Assembly: GCA_003666325.1 (NCBI GenBank)
Contig: QPIL01000116.1
Location: forward strand, 1-64,000
Direction of reading: 5' to 3'
From: Methylococcales symbiont of Iophon sp. n. MRB-2018
GTDB lineage: Bacteria > Pseudomonadota > Gammaproteobacteria > Methylococcales > Methylomonadaceae
Length of the DNA: 64,000 nucleotides
A program made the position numbers and the translations under genes. Shown in pieces: positions 34,775 through 44,349 of this stretch. Numbering within the stretch: the stretch's first letter is position 1; every line of letters begins with the position of its first letter. Under the pieces are notes generated by a model. That model worked only from the letters and a program-made list of their open reading frames with translations. It made no database searches and was not told the DNA's origin.

Positions 34775-35626
34775 ATGGATGGCACAACAAATTTGGTTGA
34801 ACATACAGGTCTCGGCTTACGTCGATCCTTTTTAAAAGAAATTGTTGAAAACCCAGCTAAAAATGTCAGCTTTTATGAAGTTGCACCTGAAAACTGGATT
34901 ACCATTGGTGGAAAACTAGGTAAGCAATTCAGATCTATGACTGAGCGTTTTGATTTTGTTTGTCATGGTCTTTCTTTATCAATTGGCTCAACAGATCCTC
35001 TGGATGAAAAATTTGTTCATGATGTGAAAGATTTTATGGGTGAACATCAAATCAAGCTTTATAGCGAGCATCTGAGTTACTGTAGCCATGAAGGACATTT
35101 ATATGACTTGATGCCAATTCCTTTTACAGAAGAGGCGGTGACTCACGTTGCTGAAAGAATCAGGCGTGTTCAAGACATTCTGGAACAAAAAATAGCAATA
35201 GAAAATGTTTCCTATTATGCTGCACCAGGGCAGGAAATGGCTGAAATAGATTTTTTTAATGCGGTGGTTGAACAAGCTGATTGCAATATTTTATTAGATA
35301 TTAATAATATTTATGTGAATAGCATTAATCATGGCTATGATGCGAACAACTTCTTACGAGCAATGCCATCTGATCGCATTGCCTATGCCCATATTGCTGG
35401 ACATTATGTAGAGGCAGATGATTTTTTGGTTGATACACATGGTGCAGATGTCATTGACCCAGTTTGGAAGTTATTGGCAAAGGCGTATGAATTATATGGC
35501 GTATTTCCAACCCTATTAGAGCGTGATTTTAACATCCCTTCTCTGAATGTTTTATTGAAGGAAGTCGATACCATTAATGCCATTCAAAATGCCTGGTATC
35601 AACAACATGAGCAAAAGTCGGCATGA
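34775..35626 (+). CDS. hvfB: DUF692 multinuclear iron oxidative enzyme (MNIO), HvfB/BufB-like
   Basis: 283 residues from ATG at 34775 (GAGGG 7 bases before; an ATG at 34757 lacks a site). TIM-barrel family with metal-ligand candidates HGLSLS (H64), SEHLSYC (H99), ENVSYY (E143), DINNIYVN (D175), HIAGH (H206, H210) and DTHG (D220, H222). MNIO enzymes oxidise cysteines of the precursor to oxazolone/thioamide groups with a DUF2063 partner. Follows the precursor gene across two terminators and a family C element; overlaps the partner gene. Confidence 0.92.
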   Translation: MDGTTNLVEHTGLGLRRSFLKEIVENPAKNVSFYEVAPENWITIGGKLGKQFRSMTERFDFVCHGLSLSIGSTDPLDEKFVHDVKDFMGEHQIKLYSEHLSYCSHEGHLYDLMPIPFTEEAVTHVAERIRRVQDILEQKIAIENVSYYAAPGQEMAEIDFFNAVVEQADCNILLDINNIYVNSINHGYDANNFLRAMPSDRIAYAHIAGHYVEADDFLVDTHGADVIDPVWKLLAKAYELYGVFPTLLERDFNIPSLNVLLKEVDTINAIQNAWYQQHEQKSA

Positions 35627-36395
35627 TGTGATGCAGATTGATTTTAAAGCAAAACAATCTGAATTTGCAGCTTATATAAGAGACCCTTTTAATAACCCAA
35701 GACCTAGTGATGTTAAAAGAGAACGTATAGAAGTTTATCGAGAACTTTTTTTTAATAATGTCGATGGCTTTTTATGCAGTAACTTTCCTGTTTTAAAAAC
35801 CATACTGAGTGACGAACAATGGTATCAACTGTCACAGGATTTTTTTAAAAACCATGCGTGTACAAGCCCTTATTTTTCTGAAATTGCGGAAGAGTTTTTA
35901 GATTTCTTACAAAACCAGCGCAAAAATAATTCGGATTATCCCTTTATGCTTGAACTTGCCCATTACGAATGGGTTGAAATGGCATTATCCATTTCTAAAG
36001 AGCATGTTTTAGTTAATACAGAAGATCAGCTAGCAAATATTTTTCAGCAGACTCTTTCTTTATCAACACTCGCCTGGCCACTGGTTTATCAATATCCAGT
36101 ACAGCAAATCTGCCCTTCTTTTCTACCTGAAGTTGCACCAGAGCAGCCGACTTATCTACTGGTCTACCGAGATAAGGTAGATGATGTAAAATTTATTCAA
36201 ATTTCGCCTATTACTTTCCGCTTGTTGCAAATATTGCAGGAAAATGAAGCAATGTCTTGTCAGTGTTGTTTAAAACAAATTGCTGACGAATCAGCATCCC
36301 CTGATCCTGAAAAAATAATGGCTTCAGGTCTGGAAATTATTGAAGACTTGGCGCGGAAAAATATTATTATTGAATATGGTATAAGACCAAAGTAA
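35607..36395 (+). CDS. hvfC: DUF2063 partner protein, HvfC/BufC-like
   Basis: About 262 residues. The N-terminal DUF2063 domain (QSEFAAYIRDP, RERIEVYRELFFNNVDGFL, SNFPVLKTIL, YFSEIAEEFLDFL) and C-terminal helical/wing part (ITFRLLQILQENEAMSC) match the standard partner of MNIO enzymes; it presents the leader to the enzyme. Start is uncertain: 35607 overlaps the enzyme gene by 20 bases, while 35631 begins just after it. No DoxX (HvfD) gene follows, although many such operons have one. Confidence 0.88.
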   Translation: MSKSRHDVMQIDFKAKQSEFAAYIRDPFNNPRPSDVKRERIEVYRELFFNNVDGFLCSNFPVLKTILSDEQWYQLSQDFFKNHACTSPYFSEIAEEFLDFLQNQRKNNSDYPFMLELAHYEWVEMALSISKEHVLVNTEDQLANIFQQTLSLSTLAWPLVYQYPVQQICPSFLPEVAPEQPTYLLVYRDKVDDVKFIQISPITFRLLQILQENEAMSCQCCLKQIADESASPDPEKIMASGLEIIEDLARKNIIIEYGIRPK

Positions 36396-36425
36396 ATTGA
36401 AAATTGAGATCAAAAGCAAGTTATA

Positions 36426-36538
36426 CCAAAGTAACTGGAACCTCTGTTACACACGTCATTCCCAAAGTCTGTTATCGGGAATCTAGTTTTAAACACCTGG
36501 ATTCCTGCTAAGAACATGCAGGAATGACGGAGGGAGTG
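36426..36538 (+). repeat. Central fragment of MITE family A
   Basis: AAAGTAACTGGAACCTCTGT followed by the CGTCATTCCC...GGAATGACGGAGGG hairpin and AGTGAAGT, as in the full copies, without heptamers, terminal ends or 3' body. Lies between the RiPP genes and the autotransporter. Confidence 0.85.
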
Positions 36539-36643
36539 AAGTAATTGGGAAGCGGACACGATCATGGGTAAAAATCACACAGATGTTTTTGTTACATTGG
36601 ACATGTAGGGCGAGCGACCGCTCCCCCTACATGCCCCTATATG

Positions 36644-39600
36644 CTAAAACTTAAAGTCGCCACGCAACTCTATGCTATCCCCTTTTTCTCTACGCTCGCC
36701 TATTAGGTTTAGGCTCAATATAGAATCAATTGTCCAGCGTCCGCCTATATTATAGCTTTGTGTACCGTTTGTTAGGTTTGCCCCAGCGTAAGGGCTGAGT
36801 AAACCACGACCAAAGAACCCAGGTAGTCCGTAACCTAACTCGGTGTTTAACTGTAGGCTTCTATTGTTGTTGTTATCCTCATCATTTGCATCGTTTACAC
36901 CATTTTCGTAGCTATTAGTTACTATGGATGACCGCTGCCCTATTCTATTGCCAACATTGTCTGGCGTGTCGCCCCAAGCAGGTTGTAGGCTTAACCATAA
37001 ACCTTGCCCACTGTTGTTGGCTTGGTATTTGACCAGTCCACTGAGTCCCCATTCTTTGTAATTTGACTCATGTGCCACTAAACCATGCGCCCGTAACTCC
37101 ATTTGTAGTCCTTGTAGGTTGCTGTAACGGTAGCTACCTGCTAACTCTATGCCACCACCAGTCTCACCACTGCCATCGTCATAACGTATTCCTAGCTCTA
37201 TGGATGGGCTGATGCTGGCACCGCTGGCTAGGGTATGTTTATGACTACCTTCTAATACCATACGGTAACGACGGGCATCAATGGACAATCCTTTAGAATC
37301 CGTTAGCTTGCTTTTACCCACCTTAATATTAGATAGCGATACCTCGCCTTTAAGGCGTAGGGTGGTGGTGCCGGGTATATCTAGCCAGTTATCGCTGGAT
37401 AATAGATTGTCACTACCACCAAAGGCGAGACTATATAGCTCGGTGTCACGGTTAGTTTTGGTTTCGATGCCATTGCTGTCATCGTCAATTTCTACCTCGC
37501 CCTGACCATAACCTAATGTACCCCAGACACGTCCGCCTGGTGATAAATCATAAGCAATATAAGGGTGAACGCTGTATAGGGTATGGTTCAGGTTGCCTTC
37601 GCTGTTATTTGTGCTATCGCGTTTATAGTCAACATCGCTTTCGCTGTAAGAGAAAGCGGCACCAGCCACTAGGTCTTGGTTTATACGGGCATCAATACCC
37701 ACAGTACCACCGACTATTCCACCTTCCCAGTCAACGCCAGAGACATCATCTGCAAGGTTCAGGTAATCACCACTGCCCCATAGTGTCATATTATTAACAC
37801 CGTAGTCATTATCCCCTGCTACATTCAGCGGGATGAGGAAAGAGGAATTATTAAGCATTTGTTTAAGGTTCAATCCTTTTTCTATCACAGTGCGGGCATT
37901 GTTATTGATTAGCTCTTGCAAGTTTGAGCTACCCCCTAGATTAAGGCTGACATTGGCAGTGTCTGTTGGGGAGGTAGATAATGCTTGGTCAATACGGTTG
38001 CTGATATTGTCCACTGCCATTTTTGATGTTGCTCTTAGCAGTTGTGGCAGGATGGCATCTAGCACTTGCTCTTCGGCTGCGGCGTTTAAACTGTCACCAT
38101 TGGTGACGGTGACGGTATAGGTCACGATGCTTGTGTCATTTCCTGCAGTCACTACAATGCTAATGGTGTTATTACCCTCGCTCAGTCCAGAGACTCGCCC
38201 GTTGGCATCGACTGTCAAAGCACTGCCGTCTGCCGCCGTACCACTAATGACAAAGCTGGCATTGCTATCAGAGAGGGTTGGGGTTACAGTCAGGCTGGTT
38301 ACCGCATTAGCAATGCTGACGTCGTAGTCAATCGTACCGCTGGCAAAGACTGGGTCTAAGGTGCCAGCGGACAAGGTTAAGGCACTCAAGCTGGCAACGG
38401 TGTGATCCAGTGTATAACTTGGCTGATTAGCGTCTGTGTCTGTGGGTGTGGTGTTAGTTAAGATTCTACCTGCCGTATCTGTAATGTTCTGATTGCTAGC
38501 AAATGCCAGCGTTACAGTGCCGTTTAGCGCTGCTAGATTGCCGCCAGTAACGTTTACTAGATACACGGCACCTGAGCCGGTAACAGTGGCTGTGGCAGTG
38601 GTGCCGCTAACCGTAAAGTCGGTACCATCTACATTCTGTACATCTCTACTAAAAGTTACCGTCCAGATGAGTGTGTCGGCACTGGTGGTTTCAGCAGTCG
38701 GCGAGGTGCGCATTATGCTGGTTACGGCTGGAAGGCCAACAGCTACTGTGAAATCTATGCTGTTACTGGTGCCAAACTCTGCGTTGTCTACGGCAATGCG
38801 CACGGTATAAGTGCCATCTGCTACCATGCCTGAATTAAAGCTTAGAGTATTTGATACAAGGGCAAATCTTGCATTATCGCTACCCTCAGCGGCATCACCC
38901 GTTGCCAGTGTGTATGTTGGGTTTTGACCGCTTAAAACAGCATTTTGGGCGACAAAGTTAAAGTCAAGTACGTTTAAGTTATCAACCCCGCCATAATCAG
39001 AGTTTGCTGTTTGTAGATCAGCAACAGTCTCATCAACATACCAACGACCGAGGTTTTGGTTAAAAACATTGGCATTGGTGAACATGCTGGCCATATCCAT
39101 TACGCTAGCAACATTCCAGCCGCCGATGTCTTGATTAAAAGCCCTGGCACTGGAGAACATGAAGTTCATATCCGTTACCCTAGCAACATTCCAGCTACCG
39201 ATGTCTTGATTAAAATCACTGGCAGTGAAGAACATCTGGTTCATATTCGTTACGCTAGCAACATTCCAGCTACCGATGTCTTGATTAAAATCACTGGCAC
39301 CATCGAACATGCCGGCCATATCCGTTACGCTAGCAACATTCCAGCCGCCGATGTCTTGATTAAAAACATTGGTATCGGCGAACATGCTGGACATATTCGT
39401 TACGCTAGCAACATTCCAGTTACTGATGTTTTGATTAAAAACAGCAACAGCGGCACCGGCAAACATAAGGCGCATACTCGTTACCCCGCTAAGGTCTGGA
39501 CTATCGTTTGCACTCATCATCATCGCGTTGGCACCATGAAATGCACCCTCCATGCTCGTCCAGTTGGCAGTTCCCCATTGCTGTACGTCTATTAATTTCT

Positions 39601-39910
39601 CTCTATCCATGCCAGAACTCAAGTTAAAGCGGGTGATGGTGTTTGAGACTGTGACTGTGTAGTCGCCAGCAGTGGCGTAGTCATGCGTAGGGTTACTGCT
39701 TGCAATGACTTCGGTAGTACCATCGCCCCATTTAATGGTGTAACTGCCCTCACTAGGGAAGGTCAGAGTCAGATCATTCGCAGGCATCCGCCATTCGGTA
39801 TTAAATGATTCGTGTGAGCTTGCCTGTGAGGCGGTGCTGAATAAAAAACCCGATGCCAGTAGCAGTAGCATGGGAGTAACAATACGGCGGGTAATATTTG
39901 TTTTTAACAT
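36644..39910 (-). CDS. Autotransporter with BspA-like (DUF285) repeats and Ig-like domains
   Basis: 1088 residues. Signal peptide about 1-30 (LLLLASGFLFSTASQAS). A PKD-like part follows (EGSYTIKWGDGTTEVIASS). Six repeats of about 25 residues with the pattern MxxMFxxAxxFNQDIGxWNVASVT mark DUF285 at about 110-290. Ig-like and cadherin-like segments come next (VTSIMRTSPTAETTSADTLI; LSALTLSAGTLDPVFASGTI). A linker and a C-terminal autotransporter barrel (about 800-1088, ending ELRGDFKF with terminal Phe) complete it. It should be exported through the outer membrane as a surface adhesin or receptor. Stands alone; base composition is higher in G+C than its surroundings, suggesting transfer. Confidence 0.92.
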   Translation of the reverse strand: MLKTNITRRIVTPMLLLLASGFLFSTASQASSHESFNTEWRMPANDLTLTFPSEGSYTIKWGDGTTEVIASSNPTHDYATAGDYTVTVSNTITRFNLSSGMDREKLIDVQQWGTANWTSMEGAFHGANAMMMSANDSPDLSGVTSMRLMFAGAAVAVFNQNISNWNVASVTNMSSMFADTNVFNQDIGGWNVASVTDMAGMFDGASDFNQDIGSWNVASVTNMNQMFFTASDFNQDIGSWNVARVTDMNFMFSSARAFNQDIGGWNVASVMDMASMFTNANVFNQNLGRWYVDETVADLQTANSDYGGVDNLNVLDFNFVAQNAVLSGQNPTYTLATGDAAEGSDNARFALVSNTLSFNSGMVADGTYTVRIAVDNAEFGTSNSIDFTVAVGLPAVTSIMRTSPTAETTSADTLIWTVTFSRDVQNVDGTDFTVSGTTATATVTGSGAVYLVNVTGGNLAALNGTVTLAFASNQNITDTAGRILTNTTPTDTDANQPSYTLDHTVASLSALTLSAGTLDPVFASGTIDYDVSIANAVTSLTVTPTLSDSNASFVISGTAADGSALTVDANGRVSGLSEGNNTISIVVTAGNDTSIVTYTVTVTNGDSLNAAAEEQVLDAILPQLLRATSKMAVDNISNRIDQALSTSPTDTANVSLNLGGSSNLQELINNNARTVIEKGLNLKQMLNNSSFLIPLNVAGDNDYGVNNMTLWGSGDYLNLADDVSGVDWEGGIVGGTVGIDARINQDLVAGAAFSYSESDVDYKRDSTNNSEGNLNHTLYSVHPYIAYDLSPGGRVWGTLGYGQGEVEIDDDSNGIETKTNRDTELYSLAFGGSDNLLSSDNWLDIPGTTTLRLKGEVSLSNIKVGKSKLTDSKGLSIDARRYRMVLEGSHKHTLASGASISPSIELGIRYDDGSGETGGGIELAGSYRYSNLQGLQMELRAHGLVAHESNYKEWGLSGLVKYQANNSGQGLWLSLQPAWGDTPDNVGNRIGQRSSIVTNSYENGVNDANDEDNNNNRSLQLNTELGYGLPGFFGRGLLSPYAGANLTNGTQSYNIGGRWTIDSILSLNLIGERREKGDSIELRGDFKF

Positions 39911-40389
39911 TTTTTTAACTCTGTAATTGGCGAATTTAATCTAGGGTAGGGATGACCGTTGTAGAATAACAACATGATAGAAAAATGCAAGGGGAAAATA
40001 ATTAGGGTCAGAGAATAAACAAAATTCAAAAAATAATAACACTATAAACAGATGGATAATAGGGACAGGCTTGGAATGAAATACTAAATGAGGATGGTTT
40101 TGTTAGAAGTTTGTGTAGTAGAGAGTGGAGTTGTTTGGTTTTGTTATTTTTTGAATATAGTATAATATCCTCCCATCAATAAAAAACAAGCATCCAGTTT
40201 CCAGTAAGATTTTCTCCTTTGATTTCTTTGATTTCAAGACAGTATTTGACCCCTTGATTCTTTTCGTGCCTTTACCGTCATCCGTGCCTTTATCGTGGAT
40301 TCCCGCGTTCGCGGGAATGGCGATAGAGTACAAACCAAGATTGATTTTCAAGACAGTATCTGAGCCCTTGATTTAATTCACAAATATTT
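39911..40389. other. Non-coding stretch with IS630 and REP scraps
   Basis: Contains a partial family R-like GGATAATAGGGACAGGCTTG (40051), which runs into a copy of the IS630 C-terminus (40064-40135: QAWNEILNEDGFVRSLCSRE WSC), and TTCCCGCGTTCGCGGGAA at about 40299, a small hairpin. No gene seen. Confidence 0.65.
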
Positions 40390-40734
40390 TTACCCATCAT
40401 TCCGTTTAAAGCTGTGAACCCATACTAGGTCTTCGTCATTCCAGTTCATACCAGTATGCATTTTTAAAATGATAGCTTTGTACATACCTAAGCTGGAATA
40501 TCCTTCTGCATTGGCATCTTGGTCTGTCATTTCTCCTAGCGTATGGCGCTCTAAAGAGGTAACTGTAAATTTAATGCCTTCCAGTTCAAAAGTTTCATCA
40601 GGATAGGCGTATATGCCATCACGACGTTGCTGTGTTTTTTGCCCACTCAGTGCTGCTTCAACTAATTTTGGGTGGCGTACCAAACGGTCAATATCACAGG
40701 TTTTTTCAGGGTAATCAGTCATTAAAAATCTCAC
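40390..40734 (-). CDS. ASCH-domain protein
   Basis: 114 residues. LVRHPKLVEAALSGQKTQQRRDGIYAYPDE (in parts) and TVTSLERHTLGEMTDQDANAEGY are typical of ASCH (PUA-like) domains, which bind RNA or modified nucleotides. Start may be the second Met (MTDYPEK), four codons in. Alone on this strand. Confidence 0.8.
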   Translation of the reverse strand: MRFLMTDYPEKTCDIDRLVRHPKLVEAALSGQKTQQRRDGIYAYPDETFELEGIKFTVTSLERHTLGEMTDQDANAEGYSSLGMYKAIILKMHTGMNWNDEDLVWVHSFKRNDG

Positions 40735-40866
40735 ATTAAATTAACACCGTGTTCAACAAATAAATATACTATAATGCGAGGAAGAATGCATTTTATGACA
40801 TATCCTTCGTGCGGTCACGGATGAAGTATAATAACAGTGTTTATTAATTTAATAATGGTAAATTAT

Positions 40867-41307
40867 ATGCGTTTTTTACATACAATGATTAGGGTCAATA
40901 ATTTAGCAAAGTCATTGGTATTTTATTGTGACATTCTTGGCTTATCAGAAGTTAATCGGATAGAAAGTGAAGAGGGACGCTTTACTTTGGTTTATCTGGC
41001 TGCACCTTTGGATAAACACAGTGCAGAAAGAGTTGGCTCACCCACTCTGGAGTTGACTTATAACTGGGATACAGAAGAATATACAGGAGGACGTAATTTT
41101 GGACATCTGGCTTATGAGGTGGATGACATTTATCTTTTTTGCCAAAATTTGATGGCTGCTGGTGTTATTATCAACCGTCCGCCAAGCGATGGATATATGG
41201 CTTTTATTCGATCTCCTGATGATATTTCCATAGAGCTGTTACAAAAAGGCAAACGGCTGCAAGCTCAAGAACCTTGGCTATCTATGAAAAATAAGGGCTT
41301 TTGGTAG
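40867..41307 (+). CDS. gloA: Lactoylglutathione lyase (glyoxalase I), VOC family
   Basis: 146 residues from MRFLHTMIRV; an upstream ATG at 40837 would add ten unlikely residues. Metal ligands H5, E62 (LELTYN), H80 (NFGHLAY) and E123 (SIELLQ) match GloA spacing. Converts the methylglyoxal-glutathione adduct to lactoylglutathione. Alone on this strand; preceded by a family B-like half end at 40743. Confidence 0.93.
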   Translation: MRFLHTMIRVNNLAKSLVFYCDILGLSEVNRIESEEGRFTLVYLAAPLDKHSAERVGSPTLELTYNWDTEEYTGGRNFGHLAYEVDDIYLFCQNLMAAGVIINRPPSDGYMAFIRSPDDISIELLQKGKRLQAQEPWLSMKNKGFW

Positions 41308-41344
41308 TCGTCGTTAATCTCCTTGATACTTTGTTCGCTAGCTT

Positions 41345-41505
41345 ATACCGTATTCAACAAATAAACACACCAATATAGCACCCATATTATCACCTTATGA
41401 GTACTAAAAATAGGGGGTTATCAATAACTAGCCCTCTATTTTTAGCAAATACATAAAGCACTAATATAAGCACTATATTAGTATATTTATTTATTGAATA
41501 TGCTA
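41345..41505. repeat. Family B element, copy 1
   Basis: ATACCGTATTCAACAAATAA at the left, inverse at the right (TATTTATTTATTGAATATGC). Between them are two more inverted parts, GCACTAATATAAGCACTATA and a central TAGGGGGTTATC...ACTAGCCCTCTA stem. No ORF. Confidence 0.85.
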
Positions 41506-41525
41506 TTACTTTACTCTATAGGTCT

Positions 41526-42752
41526 ATGAATACAAATAAGTATCCAATTACTGCTTTTCTAATCGGTTTGAGCCTATATTCGCAGTTTCTAAATGCGGAA
41601 CAAGATATTTTAAACACCCCTCTGTTTCAAAATAAGTTTTTTACCCTATCAACAGATCATTCATTAATTTGTGAAACCAGTAAAGTGGCTTATATGTCAA
41701 CGGAGAAGTTGCTGAAAACCATTCATTATTATGAAAAACACAACCCAAAAGAGTTGCGTAAATTTGCCGTTGCAGTATTAACGGATCATGCTACTGAGGA
41801 GCACCAAGAGGATTTACATGATTACAGGGAAGATTGTAAGGAGTCTATAGCATTAGAGATTTGTGTTTTAGAAAAATATTGGGATGATAATGAAACAGCA
41901 TTAAGAGTATTGGCTCTGTTTTACGATACCAAAACCATTGTAAAACATAGTGAATTCTATCAGGCAAGGCGTTTTAACAAGGATCATTTGCGTGTTTTTG
42001 AAAAAGCAATTCGTAAAATACCGCCTTTTATGCGTAAGAAAATCAGCCGGGCAAAACCAATTAGACATCTTGAAAAAGAGATAGAAAATTTAGATTCTAA
42101 AATACAGGTACTTATTCAGGATGCTTTTCCAGATGATTTTGCAACAAGTATATGGTCTGATGATACTCATCCTCTGACTTTTGTTCCCAGTAAAGGGTTT
42201 AATAGTCAGGTTGTTGCACAGGTTTATAGTGGTCAGAATCTGATTATTTTTACCGTAAAGGCTTTTGATAAGGGCAAAGATGGGCGTTTATATAGGGATA
42301 TAGATTTGAAATATTTGGTTGATTTCAGAATCCCTATTATTGTGCATGAAATAGCACATACCATTGATAATTTTCATTTTTGGAATGGTGATGATGTCTT
42401 ATATTATTTTTATCGCTATCGTAAAATATCAACCGATAATGAAACTGTCAAAATGATTATGGATTCTAAATTAGCACTTTGGCCTTCAAAATGGTTTGAA
42501 GCCTTTGAATATTTATGGGAGGTGAATGACGGGCGTTATGATGGGCAAATTCAGGAAAAACTGGCAGAACTCGTTGCCCAATATATTTTAATACCTAGGC
42601 GATTAAAAAAAAGCACACCGAAAGGTTATCAATGGTTACGAAATGATGTTTTTAAAACTATTGAATATAGTGGTTATGATACCTGTACCCAACCGATTAT
42701 TAAGACTTTGAATTGGTGGGAATATTCGATTGCTAAAGTGCTAGGGGATTAG
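41526..42752 (+). CDS. Putative secreted HExxH metallopeptidase-like protein, unrecognised family
   Basis: 408 residues. The N-terminus MNTNKYPITAFLIGLSLYSQ ends FLNA/EQ, a probable signal peptide. The rest is rich in charged and aromatic residues with HEIAH at 274-278 (in PIIVHEIAHTIDNFHFWNGDD), the zinc-binding HExxH of gluzincin/metzincin-type peptidases. Downstream Glu candidates are in WFEAFEYLWEVND and EKLAELVAQYIL. I do not recognise the family. It is flanked by a family B element upstream and a heptamer-bearing MITE immediately downstream. Confidence 0.8.
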   Translation: MNTNKYPITAFLIGLSLYSQFLNAEQDILNTPLFQNKFFTLSTDHSLICETSKVAYMSTEKLLKTIHYYEKHNPKELRKFAVAVLTDHATEEHQEDLHDYREDCKESIALEICVLEKYWDDNETALRVLALFYDTKTIVKHSEFYQARRFNKDHLRVFEKAIRKIPPFMRKKISRAKPIRHLEKEIENLDSKIQVLIQDAFPDDFATSIWSDDTHPLTFVPSKGFNSQVVAQVYSGQNLIIFTVKAFDKGKDGRLYRDIDLKYLVDFRIPIIVHEIAHTIDNFHFWNGDDVLYYFYRYRKISTDNETVKMIMDSKLALWPSKWFEAFEYLWEVNDGRYDGQIQEKLAELVAQYILIPRRLKKSTPKGYQWLRNDVFKTIEYSGYDTCTQPIIKTLNWWEYSIAKVLGD

Positions 42753-42767
42753 GGGATCAGGGCTCAA

Positions 42768-43157
42768 GACGAAAGACTAAAGACTAAAGACTAAAGACTA
42801 AAGACTAAAGACTAAAGACTAAAGACTAAAGACTAAGAACTCCTTGATTTTTGATTAGTTCTGTATTTCCACCATCCCTAGTGGGCAAACGCACCCTACG
42901 GATCTAAAGACTCAGAAGTAGGGTGCGTTTGACCGCCAGGGATGGTGGAAATGCAGTAAGATTGTCTGGAACAATCTCTGTCCACGCACCAGAACTGGGG
43001 TTGGGGTTGGGGTTGGAATTGATTTTGTTAGTATGTTTTATCAGCAAAACGACCAAAAAATAGCCGTTATTTTACCAAATACTGCTTGTTTTGTCTATGG
43101 TTTTGTTTAATTTATTGTTATAAATCAGATGGTTATTGTGTTTTTAGGGGCTGACTA
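42768..43157 (+). repeat. MITE family A copy with hairpin insert, left end lost
   Basis: Ten heptamers (42768-42837, GACGAAA then GACTAAA, GACTAAG) start 15 bases after the metallopeptidase stop. A long inverted repeat follows: ATTTCCACCATCCCTAGTGG ... CCGCCAGGGATGGTGGAAAT with GCACCCTACGG/GTAGGGTGCG. Then the family A 3' body ends GGGGCTGACTA at 43157. The left terminal repeat and the CGTCATTCC hairpin are absent. Confidence 0.88.
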
Positions 43158-43245
43158 ATTAAGATTTTTAGTTTGGGGTTTTAAAAAAAGAATGTGATAA
43201 TTCGTTGTTTTTACGATATAAAGATACCTTTTTGGGGCCTATAAG

Positions 43246-44337
43246 ATGTTATTTAAACAACTTTTTGATGAGGTAAGTTGTAGCTATACCTATTTTATTG
43301 CTGATCTTAGTAATAAAGAGGCTGTGTTGATTGATCCAGTAGACTCGGAGTTATCAATTTATCTGGATTTAATTGCTGAGCATAACTTAACTTTAAAATA
43401 TTCATTAGAAACACATGTTCATGCTGATCATGTGACTGCCAGTGGTCAATTAAGGCAAAAACTGGGGGCGAAAACTGCGGTAAGCTCACTTTGTGGTGCA
43501 GGTAGTGCGGATATACAAATTCAAGATGGTGATACTTTTGAGTTTGGTGATGCTGAATTTATTAAAGTTATTTCTACACCTGGACATACACCAGGTAGTC
43601 TTTCTTTTTTATGGCGAGATCGTGTTTTTACTGGGGATTCATTACTGCTTGGAGGTTGTGGTCGTACAGATTTTCAAGGTGGCAATGCAGGGGATCAATA
43701 TGATGCTATTACCCAACGCTTATTTACATTGCCCGACGATACTATTGTTTATCCTGGACACGATTATAAAGGTCGGTGGATTGGTAATATTGCTCAAGAA
43801 AGCAGACATAATTCACGGCTAGCGGGGAAAACAAAAGAAGAATTTGTTAAGATTATGGAAAATCTTAATTTACCGAAGCCTAAACTGATTGATATGGCAG
43901 TATCGGCCAATCTCTATTGTGGCATTGATGAGGAATTAGCAAATCAAGGTGCAGAACAACGTATTGACGGGTCTGACCCTAAACGTCAAAATTCCAGTGT
44001 GCAAGATTTGGTCAATGACGCCAAACAAAAAATAACAGAAATTGATGTGCAAAAAGCGAAAGAAATATTGCATAATAGTTCGGTTTTTCTTCTTGATGTA
44101 AGAGAAGAAAATGAGTTTGAAACGGGGCATATTGAAAATGCTGTTTTAATTCCTCGTGGACAACTAGAGATTAAGATAGCAGAGCAAACGGAACTTACTG
44201 ATAAATCATCGGCAATTATAGTCTATTGTGGCAGTGGAATGCGGGCTGCATTATCTGCTAATACCTTGCTAAATATGGGATATACCAATGTACTGTCTAT
44301 TGCAGGAGGCTATCAGGCTTGGAAACAGAAACTTTAA
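43246..44337 (+). CDS. Persulfide dioxygenase-rhodanese fusion protein
   Basis: 363 residues. Residues 1-235 are an ETHE1-like metallo-beta-lactamase domain with HVHADH (57-62), PGHTPGS, TGDSLLLGGCGRTDF and YPGHDY supplying the mononuclear iron ligands. Residues about 265-363 are a rhodanese domain with active-site C328 in CGSGMRAA. Fusions of this type oxidise glutathione persulfide to sulfite and transfer sulfane sulfur. It precedes the sulfide:quinone reductase by 350 bases, making a sulfide-oxidation unit with the SulP gene. Confidence 0.93.
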   Translation: MLFKQLFDEVSCSYTYFIADLSNKEAVLIDPVDSELSIYLDLIAEHNLTLKYSLETHVHADHVTASGQLRQKLGAKTAVSSLCGAGSADIQIQDGDTFEFGDAEFIKVISTPGHTPGSLSFLWRDRVFTGDSLLLGGCGRTDFQGGNAGDQYDAITQRLFTLPDDTIVYPGHDYKGRWIGNIAQESRHNSRLAGKTKEEFVKIMENLNLPKPKLIDMAVSANLYCGIDEELANQGAEQRIDGSDPKRQNSSVQDLVNDAKQKITEIDVQKAKEILHNSSVFLLDVREENEFETGHIENAVLIPRGQLEIKIAEQTELTDKSSAIIVYCGSGMRAALSANTLLNMGYTNVLSIAGGYQAWKQKL

Positions 44338-44349
44338 AATGTATTATAA

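Noticed and set aside
39056-39595. Open + strand frame of about 180 codons opposite the DUF285 repeats, with periodic IRYASNIPATDVLIK segments
   Set aside because: The periodicity is the mirror of the DUF285 repeats on the - strand; the latter has a signal peptide, domains and a barrel.
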